From assembly GCF_900107045.1 (NCBI RefSeq), contig NZ_FNON01000002.1, forward strand, positions 1 through 64,000: 64,000 bases of DNA, given 5' to 3'. Every line of letters begins with the position of its first letter. The first letter of the stretch is position 1. The notes below the pieces were generated by a model that saw only the letters and a list, made by a program, of their open reading frames with translations, did not search any database and was not told where the DNA came from. The position numbers and the translations under genes were made by a program. This DNA is from Amycolatopsis xylanica (lineage in GTDB: Bacteria > Actinomycetota > Actinomycetes > Mycobacteriales > Pseudonocardiaceae). Below, in pieces: positions 15,946 through 24,670 of the stretch.

Positions 15946-17105
15946 CCGACTTTTCCACTGAGGTACGCGCCCGGCTCGCCGCCGCCACCGTGCCGGGACC
16001 GGGCGAAGATCAGGCCGCGCGCGCGGTCCGCGGCGTGCTCCGCGCCCGCGATCGCCGACGCCAGCGCCTGGCCGTCTCAGCGGTCGCGGCCGTCGTGCTC
16101 GCCGGGGGTGGAGTGACCGCGATCATGCGGACAAGCGCAGCGCCGGACGTATCCACGCCCGCCTCGAATGTGCTGTCCGAGTCGTCGTCATGGCCTCAAC
16201 GCGGGCAGTTCACCGGCGACACCAGGTTGATCGACAGCTCGCTCGAAGCGTGGAGCCGGGCGTTCCCCAATGATCGCGCGGCGAACCCGGCAGTGCTTTT
16301 CGCCGGGTCGGCCGGCGGCAGCCACGGGGGGCTGATGACGGTCGTCGTCGTGCTGCGAGGCACCGACGAGAACGGCCGCACAGTGGTCGCTTTCGCCACC
16401 ACGCCGCTGGAAGACGCACTTCCGTCGTACGGCGCGAAGGTGACGATTCGCGCACGGCAGGTGCTCGACAAGCCGCTGGACTCGGTTCCGGTGGTCGGCT
16501 TCGTGACCACGAAGCCGTTGGACGGCGAACAGTTCGACTCCAGCTTCGCCTTCGCGCTGACCGCTGCAGGCGTCAGCGACGCCAGGATCGTGTCTTCCAT
16601 CGACGACGGCCCCGCCACGCCGATGGTGGACGGCGCGTTCTCCGTGGTGCTGCGGCAAGGCGCCGGTAGGTGGAACACCGCGGCGCTGCTCCGCGGGCGC
16701 GGCACGTTCGAACTCGCCTCGGGTGTCACTGACGTCGTCGCGCGTGACGTCAAGGTGGTCAAGAGCGACAACAAGCTGATGATCGACGGCCAAGCCGCCG
16801 TCGGTGACTTGGTCATAACGGGGTCGGGCGTAGTCGGCATCGTCGCGGCGGGCGGTGTGATCGACACGAACCTCGACCGCCTCAACGAGCTGCAAGCCGT
16901 CGACGGCACCTTCGACGGGACGAAGTATCTGCCGGAGCCGGGCAAGAACCCTGCTGACGGCAGCAGTCTCGTCCTCGATCACTTCGGGAGCGCGCTCGTC
17001 AAGATCAGCGTGGGCACCATCCACCGGGAAGCCGGCACCTGGCAGGTCACCCGCAGCGTGCCGATACCTGACGGAGTCGAGGGGGCGATGGTGATCAGCC
17101 GGTGA
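15942..17105 (+). CDS. Single-pass membrane protein coupled to the sigma factor; unknown family
   Basis: A 387-aa protein I do not recognise. It has a cytoplasmic N terminus of about 45 residues rich in Ala and Arg (RARDRRRQR), one membrane segment (about 46-62, AVSAVAAVVLAGGGVTAIM) and a large extracytoplasmic region of mixed strand character with many Gly and Asp. No zinc-type anti-sigma motif (H-x3-C-x2-C) is visible in the N-terminal part. Translation is coupled to the sigma gene by ATGA. It may be an anti-sigma factor or a surface sensor; nothing in the sequence proves either. Confidence 0.7.
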   Translation: MTDFSTEVRARLAAATVPGPGEDQAARAVRGVLRARDRRRQRLAVSAVAAVVLAGGGVTAIMRTSAAPDVSTPASNVLSESSSWPQRGQFTGDTRLIDSSLEAWSRAFPNDRAANPAVLFAGSAGGSHGGLMTVVVVLRGTDENGRTVVAFATTPLEDALPSYGAKVTIRARQVLDKPLDSVPVVGFVTTKPLDGEQFDSSFAFALTAAGVSDARIVSSIDDGPATPMVDGAFSVVLRQGAGRWNTAALLRGRGTFELASGVTDVVARDVKVVKSDNKLMIDGQAAVGDLVITGSGVVGIVAAGGVIDTNLDRLNELQAVDGTFDGTKYLPEPGKNPADGSSLVLDHFGSALVKISVGTIHREAGTWQVTRSVPIPDGVEGAMVISR

Positions 17106-17109
17106 ACTT

Positions 17110-17140
17110 TTGTCACGACCTGAAAGAAGTCTGCTAGTTT
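17110..17140 (+). promoter_or_regulatory. Probable leaderless promoter of the catalase-like gene
   Basis: TTGTCA (17110-17115) and TAGTTT (17135-17140) resemble -35 and -10 boxes with a 19-nt spacer. The -10 box ends 6 nt before ATG 17147, and no ribosome site is visible, so transcription probably begins at or near the start codon. Confidence 0.45.
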
Positions 17141-17146
17141 GCGCCC

Positions 17147-18079
17147 ATGGCCTCCGAACTGGCGAAATCACAGCTTTCAGTCACCATTGTGGACAACATC
17201 GAGCACCTCAAAGGCACCCACGCGGGCTACCGTCGCGCCCACGCGCGCGGGGTTTGCTACGACGCCACGTTCACCCCGACCGGCGACGCGGGGCCGCTCA
17301 CCACTGCGGCCCACCTGCGCGGCGAGCCGGTCAGCGCGACCGTGCGGTTCTCGCACACCGACACCAACCCGCACGTGCCCGACGGTGACCGGGCCGTGCG
17401 CGGGTTCGCCACGAAGTTCCACCTGCCGGACGGCACGAACACCGACCTGATCATGGTGAACCTCGACAGGTTCGTCGCGTCCACCCCGGAGTCCTTCCTC
17501 GAACTGCTGCACGCCGCCGAGCCGGATCCCGCGACCGGCGCGCCGAATTTGGACAACATCAAGGCGCATGTGGGCGCCCACCCTGAGGCAGGCCCCGGCC
17601 TCGCGGCCGCCGCGGTCGTCGGCATCCCGGTCAGCTACGCGGCCACGACCTACTGGGCCATTCACGCGTTCTTCTGGCGCGACGCCGACGGCGCCGCCCG
17701 CCCGGTCAAGTACCGCTGGGAGCCGGACCTCGACCCCGCGAACGCCGAAGACACCTCGGGCTGGTCGGCCGAGCACCTCGCCGAAGAACTGGCCGAGCGC
17801 CTCAAGTCCGGCCCCGTCGGGTTCAGGCTGATCGTGCAACTCGGCGAAGAGGGCGACAACACCGACGACTCCACGCAGGTTTGGCCCGCGGAGCGGACCG
17901 AAATCGTCGCGGGACACCTGTCGATCACCGGCGAGGCGGCCGATCAGGAGTACTGGCACAACCAGGTCTTCGATCCGACACTGCTCACGCCGGGCATCGA
18001 AGCCTCCGACGACCCGGTGCTCGCGGCACGCAGCACGATCTACGCGGTCTCCTACGACCGGCGCGTGCACAAGCGTTAG
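17147..18079 (+). CDS. Small catalase-like haem peroxidase (SrpA-type)
   Basis: A 310-aa member of the catalase superfamily lacking the N-terminal arm and C-terminal domain of true catalases, probably a haem peroxidase acting on peroxides. The distal histidine region is RRAHARGVCYDATF, the core has ATVRFSHTDTNPH and RAVRGFATKFH, and the proximal haem ligand is in RSTIYAVSYDRR (R295, Y299), matching the catalase R-x3-Y motif. The length agrees with the SrpA-like subfamily. The gene appears to stand alone with a leaderless promoter. Confidence 0.87.
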   Translation: MASELAKSQLSVTIVDNIEHLKGTHAGYRRAHARGVCYDATFTPTGDAGPLTTAAHLRGEPVSATVRFSHTDTNPHVPDGDRAVRGFATKFHLPDGTNTDLIMVNLDRFVASTPESFLELLHAAEPDPATGAPNLDNIKAHVGAHPEAGPGLAAAAVVGIPVSYAATTYWAIHAFFWRDADGAARPVKYRWEPDLDPANAEDTSGWSAEHLAEELAERLKSGPVGFRLIVQLGEEGDNTDDSTQVWPAERTEIVAGHLSITGEAADQEYWHNQVFDPTLLTPGIEASDDPVLAARSTIYAVSYDRRVHKR

Positions 18080-18306
18080 CCGACCCGCGATCCGGCCGAG
18101 CTAGCGGGTTTCCACCTTGGACTTGACCTCGGCCGGGTCACGGGGACTCTGAAGGACCCGGTGACCACGGAAAGTGACGCCCGCCTGGCGAATCGTGAGA
18201 AGAATTCGGTTCCGCCGATCATGCGCTGAATTCTTTGTCACCACGCGCCGGACATTAGCATTTCCCGCACGGAAAACACAGTTTCTTATCTGTTGGAAAT
18301 ATTTGC

Positions 18307-19374
18307 TTACCGCCCGTTAGTGGAAAATTCCACCACCGTGACGCCAGCGTGCGGGGGAATTGGATCATTCATCGCGGCCAGCGCGGCGGGCACGTCCTCG
18401 AGTCCAATCCGTTTACCGATCATCCGCGCGAGATCGATTCCGGAATCGGCGACCACGCGCAGCATCTCCGGATATTCGTGCGCCTGCAGCCCGTGCGTGC
18501 CGATGATCTGCAATTCACCGCCGATCACCCGGTGCATCGGGATCGGCGCGACCCCCTGCGCAGGCGGCATCAATCCGACCTGCACGTGCTTGCCGCGTTT
18601 GCGCAGGCTGCCCACGCTCGCCGCGCAGGTCGACGGCGTGCCGACGCAGTCGAGCGAGACATGCGCGCCGCCGCCGGTGATCGTGCGGACGGTCTCGGCG
18701 ACCGCCTCCGGCCCGTCGAACTCACCCGCGTCGACGGCCGCGACCGCGCCCAGGCTCATCGCGAGCGCACGCGCCTCGGCGGACAGGTCGACGGCGACCA
18801 CTCGCGCACCCGCGGCGACCGCGAGCATCACCGCCGAGATCCCGGCGCCGCCGCAGCCGTAGACCGCCACCCACTGCCCGGCCTGCAGCGCGCCGTGCCG
18901 CAGCACCGCGCGGAACGCGGTGCCGAACCGGCAGCCGAGCGCGGCCGCCTCGGCCGAGCTGAGCGACTCGGGCAGCGCGACCAGGTTGACCTCGGCGAAG
19001 TCGATCGCGACGCGCTCGGCGAACGAACCCCAGTGCGTGGCGCCCGGCTGGAACTCCCGGTCGCAGATCTGCTGGTTGCCGCTCGCGCACTGCGCGCACG
19101 ACCCGCACGCGCACACGAACGGCACGGTCACCCAGTCACCGACCCGCCAGCCGCGCACGCCTTCGCCGAGTTCGGCGATCCGGCCAGCCAGCTCGTGGCC
19201 CGCGACGTGCGGGAGCACGACGGCGGCGTCATGACCGAGCCAGGAGTGCCAGTCGCTGCGGCACACCCCGGTCGCCTCGACCTCGATGACCACCCCGCCC
19301 GGCGCGGCGACCGGCTCGGGCACCTCTCGCACCGTGGGCAGCACGCCGAACTCTTCGAAGACAACTGCCCGCAC
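18307..19374 (-). CDS. Zinc-dependent alcohol dehydrogenase (MDR family)
   Basis: A 355-aa medium-chain dehydrogenase. Catalytic zinc ligands are C38 (GVCRSDWH) and the GHE at about 59-61. Structural zinc Cys are C90, C93, C96 and C104 in CACGSCAQCASGNQQIC. The Rossmann loop is VYGCGGAGISAVM. GTG 19374 is preferred because GGGGAG lies just before it and the protein begins VRAVVFEEFG; the frame is open further upstream but runs into the HTH gene. The substrate is unknown. It follows the truncated HTH gene on the same strand after 32 nt, and the two are probably co-transcribed. Confidence 0.88.
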   Translation of the reverse strand: MRAVVFEEFGVLPTVREVPEPVAAPGGVVIEVEATGVCRSDWHSWLGHDAAVVLPHVAGHELAGRIAELGEGVRGWRVGDWVTVPFVCACGSCAQCASGNQQICDREFQPGATHWGSFAERVAIDFAEVNLVALPESLSSAEAAALGCRFGTAFRAVLRHGALQAGQWVAVYGCGGAGISAVMLAVAAGARVVAVDLSAEARALAMSLGAVAAVDAGEFDGPEAVAETVRTITGGGAHVSLDCVGTPSTCAASVGSLRKRGKHVQVGLMPPAQGVAPIPMHRVIGGELQIIGTHGLQAHEYPEMLRVVADSGIDLARMIGKRIGLEDVPAALAAMNDPIPPHAGVTVVEFSTNGR

Positions 19375-19406
19375 CGCACGCTCCCCTTCGTAGGCTTGAT
19401 CGAGAC

Positions 19407-19727
19407 CTATCCTGCCTTGGTGCGCGGGAGCGACAGGAGATGGGTGAGCGACCCTGGCGGAACCTCCAAAACCTCTTCCAGATGATCGAGCACGAGCAGT
19501 GATTCCGCCCGCTCCGGACGGCACCGGCCCGACTGCCAGTGACTGAGCGTGGCGAGACTGATGGACACGCCGCGCCCCCGCAGCCGGTACCTGATGCGGT
19601 CCAGCCCGAGCCCCCTGGCGCGGATCGCGGCGCGCAGCGCCGCTTCGAATGGACCGGATTCGAGCAGTCGCTCGACGTCCTGTCCGGTGGCCCCCCGGTC
19701 GATGGTGCGCGTTCGCTGACCGGTCAT
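19407..19727 (-). CDS. Short XRE-like HTH protein, apparently an N-terminal fragment
   Basis: A 106-aa DNA-binding protein with an HTH like the N terminus of much longer actinobacterial regulators: ALRAAIRARGLGLDRIRYRL, then GVSISLATLSHWQSGRCRPE and a short tail ending LPRTKAG. ATG 19727 has GGGAG at good spacing; an ATG at 19757 is less likely. Relatives known to me continue for several hundred residues after this point, whereas here the ADH gene begins at once. Either this is a stand-alone short form or the C-terminal domain was lost and replaced by the ADH gene. Confidence 0.7.
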   Translation of the reverse strand: MTGQRTRTIDRGATGQDVERLLESGPFEAALRAAIRARGLGLDRIRYRLRGRGVSISLATLSHWQSGRCRPERAESLLVLDHLEEVLEVPPGSLTHLLSLPRTKAG

Positions 19728-19806
19728 GTTCGCTCCCAAAAGAACAAGCTGGGCCATGCAGCGTAGGCGTGTCTTCGCTTGATCGCCAGGGTCTTGCGAC
19801 CCGTGA

Positions 19807-20601
19807 TCAGTCCCCTACCAGCCGCTCCACAATGGGCGCGAACTGTTGCAGGTAGCCGGAATTGATGGTGATGTAGGAAATCCCCCACTGGGCACGCCAG
19901 CGGCGAAGCGTGTCCGCGGCATGATCGGGGTCTTCCGGCAGCACCGAGACGGCGCCGGACTCGGCGAGCTCTTGAACATCGATACCGTACTGCTTCAGCC
20001 ACGGCGCGGGTTTCCCAGCGACGGCGGTGAGATTCATCGCCAGCTCCACGTCACGGCCGGGTTCGAAACCGTCCACAATAGACTTCGCCTCGGCCTCGAT
20101 GGTCTGCGGACGCCACGCGAAACTGAGCGTGTCGGCCTCACGCGCGGCGAGCGCGAGCATCTTCGGACGGCTGCCCGCGAGCAACAGCCGAGGCCCGGGC
20201 GCGTGCTCCTTGAGGTAGCCGATCGTCTCGCTCAGCCGCGCCAGCCTCTTTGCGGGAGAAGGGAATTCCCCGCCGAGCGCGACGGAACGCTCACCGGCGC
20301 CGGGGTGCCCGACACCCAGCCCGAGCTCGAACCGGCCGCCGGTGATGTCGTGCAGGCTCTTGACCTGCCAGGCCAGCTGCCGCCGGTCGCGGTACGGATC
20401 GGCGAGCACGAAGGTGCCGAGCTTCAGCGTGCTGGTGACCGCGGCGGCGGCCGAGAGCAACGTCAGCGGATCGGCGTCGACGACCGGATCGGTCGCCAGG
20501 AAGGTGTCGAATCCGAGGTCTTCGGCCTGCCTCGCGAGCTCGGTCCAGGTGGGGAGGTCTCGTGCCATGCCGGCGACGATCCCGAAGCGGAAAGGTTTCA
20601 T
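19807..20601 (-). CDS. LLM-class (F420-dependent) oxidoreductase
   Basis: A 264-aa luciferase-like monooxygenase-fold enzyme of the short F420-dependent group. Typical parts are ELARQAEDLGFDTFLATD, TSTLKLGTFVLADPYRDR and FELGLGVGHPGAGERS, with a C-terminal stretch DPDHAADTLRRWRAQWGISY. ATG 20601 begins MKPFRFGIV, the usual family start. The substrate and cofactor are inferred from the family only. It is a single gene, 67 bp downstream of a DtxR-like regulator on the same strand. Confidence 0.83.
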   Translation of the reverse strand: MKPFRFGIVAGMARDLPTWTELARQAEDLGFDTFLATDPVVDADPLTLLSAAAAVTSTLKLGTFVLADPYRDRRQLAWQVKSLHDITGGRFELGLGVGHPGAGERSVALGGEFPSPAKRLARLSETIGYLKEHAPGPRLLLAGSRPKMLALAAREADTLSFAWRPQTIEAEAKSIVDGFEPGRDVELAMNLTAVAGKPAPWLKQYGIDVQELAESGAVSVLPEDPDHAADTLRRWRAQWGISYITINSGYLQQFAPIVERLVGD

Positions 20602-20668
20602 GCCCCCATGGTGGTCAGCACAGCGCGTAACCACATCCGCCCGGCTACGACACTCGCGCGTACGCCCG

Positions 20669-21346
20669 CTAGCGCAACGCCACGCTGAGTGCCTGCGCGA
20701 TCTCCTTGCCGATGGCGTGCGTGGCCGCGTCCGGCGGCGACCCGACCTTGACCACCATCGGTCCCCCGAACGGCTGCCGCTCGACGACCTCGATCCGCTC
20801 ACCGAGCCCGATCGCGTGCTCGGTCAGATAGCGCAGCAGCTCGGGATCGGTGTCCCAGACCCGCACGATCTCCCCGACCGCGCCCGGCGGCAGATCGTCG
20901 AGGATGCGCATCGGCAGCTCCTCGACGCTCCCGTCCTCATCCGGGATCGGGTCCCCGTGCGGGTCGCGCACGGGGTTGCCGAGCTTGGCCGCGATCCGCT
21001 TGACCAGCCGGTCCGAGACGGCGTGCTCCAGCGCGTCGGCCTCGGCGTGCACCTCGTCCCAGGTGTAGCCCAGCTCGGAGACGAGGTAGGTCTCGATCAG
21101 CCGGTGCCTGCGCAGCACCGACCGCGCGAGCTGGCGCCCCTCGCCGGTGAGCTCGATGCCCCGGTACGGGACGTGCGCGACCAGCCCCAGCTGCGAAAGC
21201 TTGGTGACCATGCCGGAGGCGGACGACGGGCTGACCTCGAGCCTGCCCGCCAGCGTGGTGTTGGTGACGTCTTCACCGCGCTCGGCCAGTCCATAGATCA
21301 CCCGCACGTAGTCCTCGATGGACGACGACCGCCGGCTCACACTCAT
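20669..21346 (-). CDS. DtxR-family metalloregulator, MntR-like ligand set
   Basis: A 225-aa metal-dependent repressor with an N-terminal winged HTH (about 1-70, SSASGMVTKLSQLGLV), a dimerisation and metal domain (about 75-140) and a C-terminal SH3/FeoA-like domain (about 150-225). The first-helix ligand is Asp (SSIEDYVRVIY), as D8 of MntR. The DtxR Cys102 position is Asp (EADALEH in place of EACRWEH). Both changes suggest Mn(II) rather than Fe(II) sensing. ATG 21346 begins MSVSRRSSS; upstream extension to 21394 looks non-coding. No manganese transporter is adjacent. Confidence 0.85.
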   Translation of the reverse strand: MSVSRRSSSIEDYVRVIYGLAERGEDVTNTTLAGRLEVSPSSASGMVTKLSQLGLVAHVPYRGIELTGEGRQLARSVLRRHRLIETYLVSELGYTWDEVHAEADALEHAVSDRLVKRIAAKLGNPVRDPHGDPIPDEDGSVEELPMRILDDLPPGAVGEIVRVWDTDPELLRYLTEHAIGLGERIEVVERQPFGGPMVVKVGSPPDAATHAIGKEIAQALSVALR

Positions 21347-21362
21347 GGTCCCTACTTTACGG

Positions 21363-21803
21363 TCACGCCTCCCACGCGTACCGCGTCCATTCATGGACCG
21401 GGTGCGCCCCGAGCCGCTTGTAGAACTCGGCGGCCTTCTCGTTCCCCTTCTGCATGTCCCACGAGATCCGCCCGGTGGTCCGCGTCCGCAGCGCCATCAG
21501 CAGCTCACGCCCCAGCCCGTGCCGCCGGTGCTCCGGCCGGATGAAGAGGTCATCGAGCCAGATCCCCGGCTGAGCCATCCAGGTGGAGAAGTTCCAGTTG
21601 CAGAACGCGAACCCCGCGACCCGCCCAGGAGCATCCGGCGCCTCGGCGATCAGCACCCACGCCTTGGGGTCGGGCCCGAACAGGTACTTCGTCATCTCGG
21701 CGCGATCGAGGCGCAGGTCGTCCTTGCCCTCGTAGACGGCGTGCTCCTCGATGAGGGCACAGATCTCTTCGAGGTCACCGACCTCGGCGTCACGCACGGG
21801 CAT
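21363..21803 (-). CDS. GNAT-family N-acetyltransferase
   Basis: A 146-aa acetyltransferase resembling the spermidine/diamine acetyltransferase branch of GNAT: an N-terminal RDAEVGDLEEICALI, then GIWLDDLFIRPEHRRHGLG with the acetyl-CoA loop, and a C-terminal NEKAAEFYKRLGA. ATG 21803 is supported by AGGAGG 8 nt upstream. The substrate, possibly a polyamine or another amine, is inferred. It ends 17 nt before the start of the DtxR-like gene on the same strand, so the two may be co-transcribed. Confidence 0.85.
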   Translation of the reverse strand: MPVRDAEVGDLEEICALIEEHAVYEGKDDLRLDRAEMTKYLFGPDPKAWVLIAEAPDAPGRVAGFAFCNWNFSTWMAQPGIWLDDLFIRPEHRRHGLGRELLMALRTRTTGRISWDMQKGNEKAAEFYKRLGAHPVHEWTRYAWEA

Positions 21804-22092
21804 CAGGGGTCCTCCTGCTCGGCCGTTCACAGCTGTCCGGCCACTGTATCCAGCGGCCGGTCCGACTTCACCGGACTGAGAGCGAGGTCGCTCAGCGTCC
21901 ACAGTGACCTAGTCCATGAGCCTCTCCGGCTCCGAACTCAGTGGATCCGTTCGCCTGCCCCGCGCGTCTCACTCTCGTGAGCGACGCCGACGGCTGCCCG
22001 AGACGACCGATGAAGCCATTTCGCCCCATCGGGGAAAACCCATGCGGTAATCTCACGCGCGGGCAGTCACATGGGGTGAGGGGATAAAACGC

Positions 22093-22701
22093 ATGGCTAC
22101 CGCGGGCGACAGCTACCTGAGCAACATCCTCAGAGAACTCGACGAACCACAGGCCATCAAGGCCGCGTCCAGCACCACCGGTGGCGCTCCGGCCGCGCCA
22201 CGTGACGCCCCGAATCCGCACCCAAAGCCCGGAAAAGACGAGCGCCACGACAAGGCCGAAACCGAGATCGAGGCAGAGCGTCGCCGTGCCCGCGAAGAGG
22301 AAGAGGAGCGCACCAACCCGTGGGCGCACCTCAATCCCTGGGAGCACGAAGAGCCCAAGCCCGGCAAAGGCGGCGGTTCCGGCCCTGGCGGCTACAAGTT
22401 CGACGACGAAGTCATCGCCAAGAAGATCACCGAGTGGGAGAAACTCCGTGACGACCTCGGCGACGACAATAACAAGCTCTCAGTCGCACGAGACTCCATC
22501 AGGCCTCCGTCTCCAGATCAGCCTGCGGCGGAACAGGCGGAAGCGACCAAGAAGTCCATCGGCGCCGCGATGATCCACAACGCGAAGATGCAGGATTACG
22601 CGCAGGCATACATCATCAGCCTCAAAAAAGCCAGTGGGAAGTATGTCGAGCAGGACGAAAATTCGCGAATGGATCGCGGCGTCGGCTCCATGGATGCGTA
22701 A
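22093..22701 (+). CDS. WXG100-like helical protein, first gene of an ESX-associated cassette
   Basis: A 202-aa hydrophilic protein. The N-terminal half is low-complexity (Pro, Lys, Glu; a run of RRRAREEEEER), and the C-terminal half is predicted helical with FDDEVIAKKITEWEKLRDDL and DYAQAYIISLKKASGKYV, resembling a WXG100-type hairpin. I do not recognise a named family. The neighbours (DUF3558 lipoprotein, PPE-like protein, EspG) suggest it is an ESX/type VII substrate or partner. ATG 22093 follows a GAGGGGA site. The next gene begins 9 nt after its stop. Confidence 0.7.
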   Translation: MATAGDSYLSNILRELDEPQAIKAASSTTGGAPAAPRDAPNPHPKPGKDERHDKAETEIEAERRRAREEEEERTNPWAHLNPWEHEEPKPGKGGGSGPGGYKFDDEVIAKKITEWEKLRDDLGDDNNKLSVARDSIRPPSPDQPAAEQAEATKKSIGAAMIHNAKMQDYAQAYIISLKKASGKYVEQDENSRMDRGVGSMDA

Positions 22702-22710
22702 GGGATAACG

Positions 22711-23346
22711 GTGTTCACACGCAAAGGGTTCATTCAAACGGCTGCCGCGCTGACAGCACTGGCGATGTTGACTGGGTGCTCGGCAAAGGAACCAGGGACC
22801 GCCAGCCCCACCCCGAATCAGCCCGGGTCCTCGGCGGCATCGCCAAACCAGCCGTCCACGAGCAACGGAACCGATTTGTCCGGCGCTCCGCCGGTCAAGA
22901 CACCTCTGAACGCGGCTAAATTCTACGCCGATCCGTGCCTGACCCTTACGCAGGCGCAACTGCAGTCCTTCAACGTTTCATCGAATCCCCGACGCCTCGA
23001 CAGCGACCACGGTGTCGGATGCGCCTGGAATTTCGGCGCCGATGGAGGCGTATCAGCAGGCGTAAACTTCCCAAAGCCCGAAAAAGGCCTCAGCCTCCTT
23101 TATGCCAATAAGAAAGATGGCACGTACAGGGACGGCTACTTCGATGAAACCAATGTTTCAGGATACCCAGCGATACAGTACGACAGCAATGACCTTCGCC
23201 CTGACGGCGACTGCACCGTCGCCGTCGGGATCTCGGATAACCTGTACCTCAGCGTGATCCTCCAGGGTCCGCCTGGATCAGACGGCTGCAAACGAGCGAT
23301 GAACGTGGCCAAAGACGTCATAGCCACAATCCAAGGGGGGCAGTGA
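22711..23346 (+). CDS. DUF3558-family lipoprotein
   Basis: A 211-aa predicted surface lipoprotein with a GTG start. The signal peptide ends in the lipobox LTGC (MFTRKGFIQTAAALTALAM, then LTGC), so Cys23 would be lipid-modified. A Ser/Pro/Asn-rich linker (about 25-55) follows, then a compact domain typical of DUF3558 with DPCLTLTQAQL, GVGCAWNFG and GDCTVAVGIS, whose Cys pairs probably form disulfides. It is second in the ESX-associated cassette; DUF3558 proteins are common in Pseudonocardiales beside EspG-like genes. Its function is unknown. Confidence 0.85.
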   Translation: MFTRKGFIQTAAALTALAMLTGCSAKEPGTASPTPNQPGSSAASPNQPSTSNGTDLSGAPPVKTPLNAAKFYADPCLTLTQAQLQSFNVSSNPRRLDSDHGVGCAWNFGADGGVSAGVNFPKPEKGLSLLYANKKDGTYRDGYFDETNVSGYPAIQYDSNDLRPDGDCTVAVGISDNLYLSVILQGPPGSDGCKRAMNVAKDVIATIQGGQ

Positions 23347-23347
23347 A

Positions 23348-24670
23348 TTGTCATTCTGGGATATCTTCGGCGGCAACGTCTGCATGGACGGCCAGGCGAT
23401 CTACGAGAACTTCACCAGCAAGGCACAAGGCCCTCGAGGCCTTGTGCAGGGCAGCGTTGAGCTAGGAAAAGTCGAAGCGCTGTACACCCTTCGGGAACAG
23501 CAGATCACGGACCTCGCCGCCTCAATGGAGGAAGGCTGGACCGGCGACTCATCGGGTGCGGCCCAGCGTGGCGCGGGTCCCCTCGCTGTGGAGCACGGCC
23601 GCGCGGCCCAGGAAATGGCCACCGCGCGCAATCTGCTGATGGACCAGACGGAGAGCTTCTCGAACGCCCAGACCACGGTCGTTCCCGTGCCCAAGACGCC
23701 CGAAGAGCCGTCGACGTTCAAGAAGGTCATCACGCTCGGCGGCGCGCAGTCCGACTACGAAAAGGGTGTCCGCGAGTCGCAAGAGGCATCGCAGAAGAAC
23801 GTCACGGCGATGGACGGCTGGACCAGCGCGTCCAACTACAACGGCTCGATGATGCCGACCGAATACGGTGATCTGCCGAAGAACACGTTCACCATCGAGC
23901 GGAACGAACCCAAGATCCCGCCGATCATCGAGCCGCACTGGCCTGGCCCTGGCCCCTATCCCGGCGGGGATGGCGACGGCGACAAGAACAAGCGGGGCAA
24001 GCCCGGCACGATCGATCCCGGCAAGGGCAGTGTCGACCCCGGCAAGGACGACGGCCGCAAGCCCGGCGACATCAAGCCTCCGCCGACGGACACCGGCAGG
24101 CCGCCCACGCGTGACGAGCGGACCACGCCCGAGGACGACAAGTCCAAGGTGAAGCCGCCGCCTCAGTGGCCGGACGACAGGATTCCGGGCAAGACCGGCA
24201 AGACGCCTGGCGACGACACCATCGGCGGTGGCGGCTGGAACACCGGTGGCAACCGGAACCTCGACACCGGAACCGGGTCCGGTCGCAGCATCGGCACCGG
24301 TGGTGGGTCCAACAGCGGCTCCGGCAGCGCTGGCGGCAGGCTGACCGGCGGTGGCTCTTCCGGCGCAGGCGCGACCGGGGCGAGCGACCGGCTCGGTGGT
24401 GGCCGCGGCAGCGGCGCGGGCGCGATGGGACCGGGTGAGCCCGGTGCCCGCGGTGGCGCTGGTGCGCGCGGTGCCGGTGGACGCGGCGCCGGTCAGGGTA
24501 TGGGCGGTATGGGTCACGGTGGCCGTGGCGGAGGCGAAGAGGACGAGGAGCACCAGCGGAAGTACGTGCTCGAGGACGACGCCGCCTTCCAGCTGACCGA
24601 TGAGGACGGCGAGAAGTACGTCGACCCGAGGACCGGCATGTCTCCCGTCACCCCGGTGATCGGCGAGTAG
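23348..24670 (+). CDS. PPE-like ESX-associated protein with a Gly-rich tail
   Basis: A 440-aa protein with a TTG start directly after the lipoprotein stop (an internal ATG at 23381 is an alternative). The N-terminal about 160 residues are helical (VELGKVEALYTLREQQI, then EEGWTGDSSGAAQRG with a WTG turn resembling the WXG motif). The middle (about 190-290) is Pro/Lys/Asp-rich, and about 300-400 is Gly/Ser/Ala-rich and probably disordered. The C terminus is acidic (VLEDDAAFQLTDEDGEKYV). Similar proteins pair with EspG chaperones and are predicted type VII substrates. It abuts the EspG gene. Confidence 0.78.
   Translation: MSFWDIFGGNVCMDGQAIYENFTSKAQGPRGLVQGSVELGKVEALYTLREQQITDLAASMEEGWTGDSSGAAQRGAGPLAVEHGRAAQEMATARNLLMDQTESFSNAQTTVVPVPKTPEEPSTFKKVITLGGAQSDYEKGVRESQEASQKNVTAMDGWTSASNYNGSMMPTEYGDLPKNTFTIERNEPKIPPIIEPHWPGPGPYPGGDGDGDKNKRGKPGTIDPGKGSVDPGKDDGRKPGDIKPPPTDTGRPPTRDERTTPEDDKSKVKPPPQWPDDRIPGKTGKTPGDDTIGGGGWNTGGNRNLDTGTGSGRSIGTGGGSNSGSGSAGGRLTGGGSSGAGATGASDRLGGGRGSGAGAMGPGEPGARGGAGARGAGGRGAGQGMGGMGHGGRGGGEEDEEHQRKYVLEDDAAFQLTDEDGEKYVDPRTGMSPVTPVIGE

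Noticed and set aside
18080..18306. Possible small gene in the gap between the catalase-like and ADH genes
   Set aside because: Less GC-rich than the surroundings, but with only short frames without ribosome sites; weak imperfect hairpin around 18136-18170 only.
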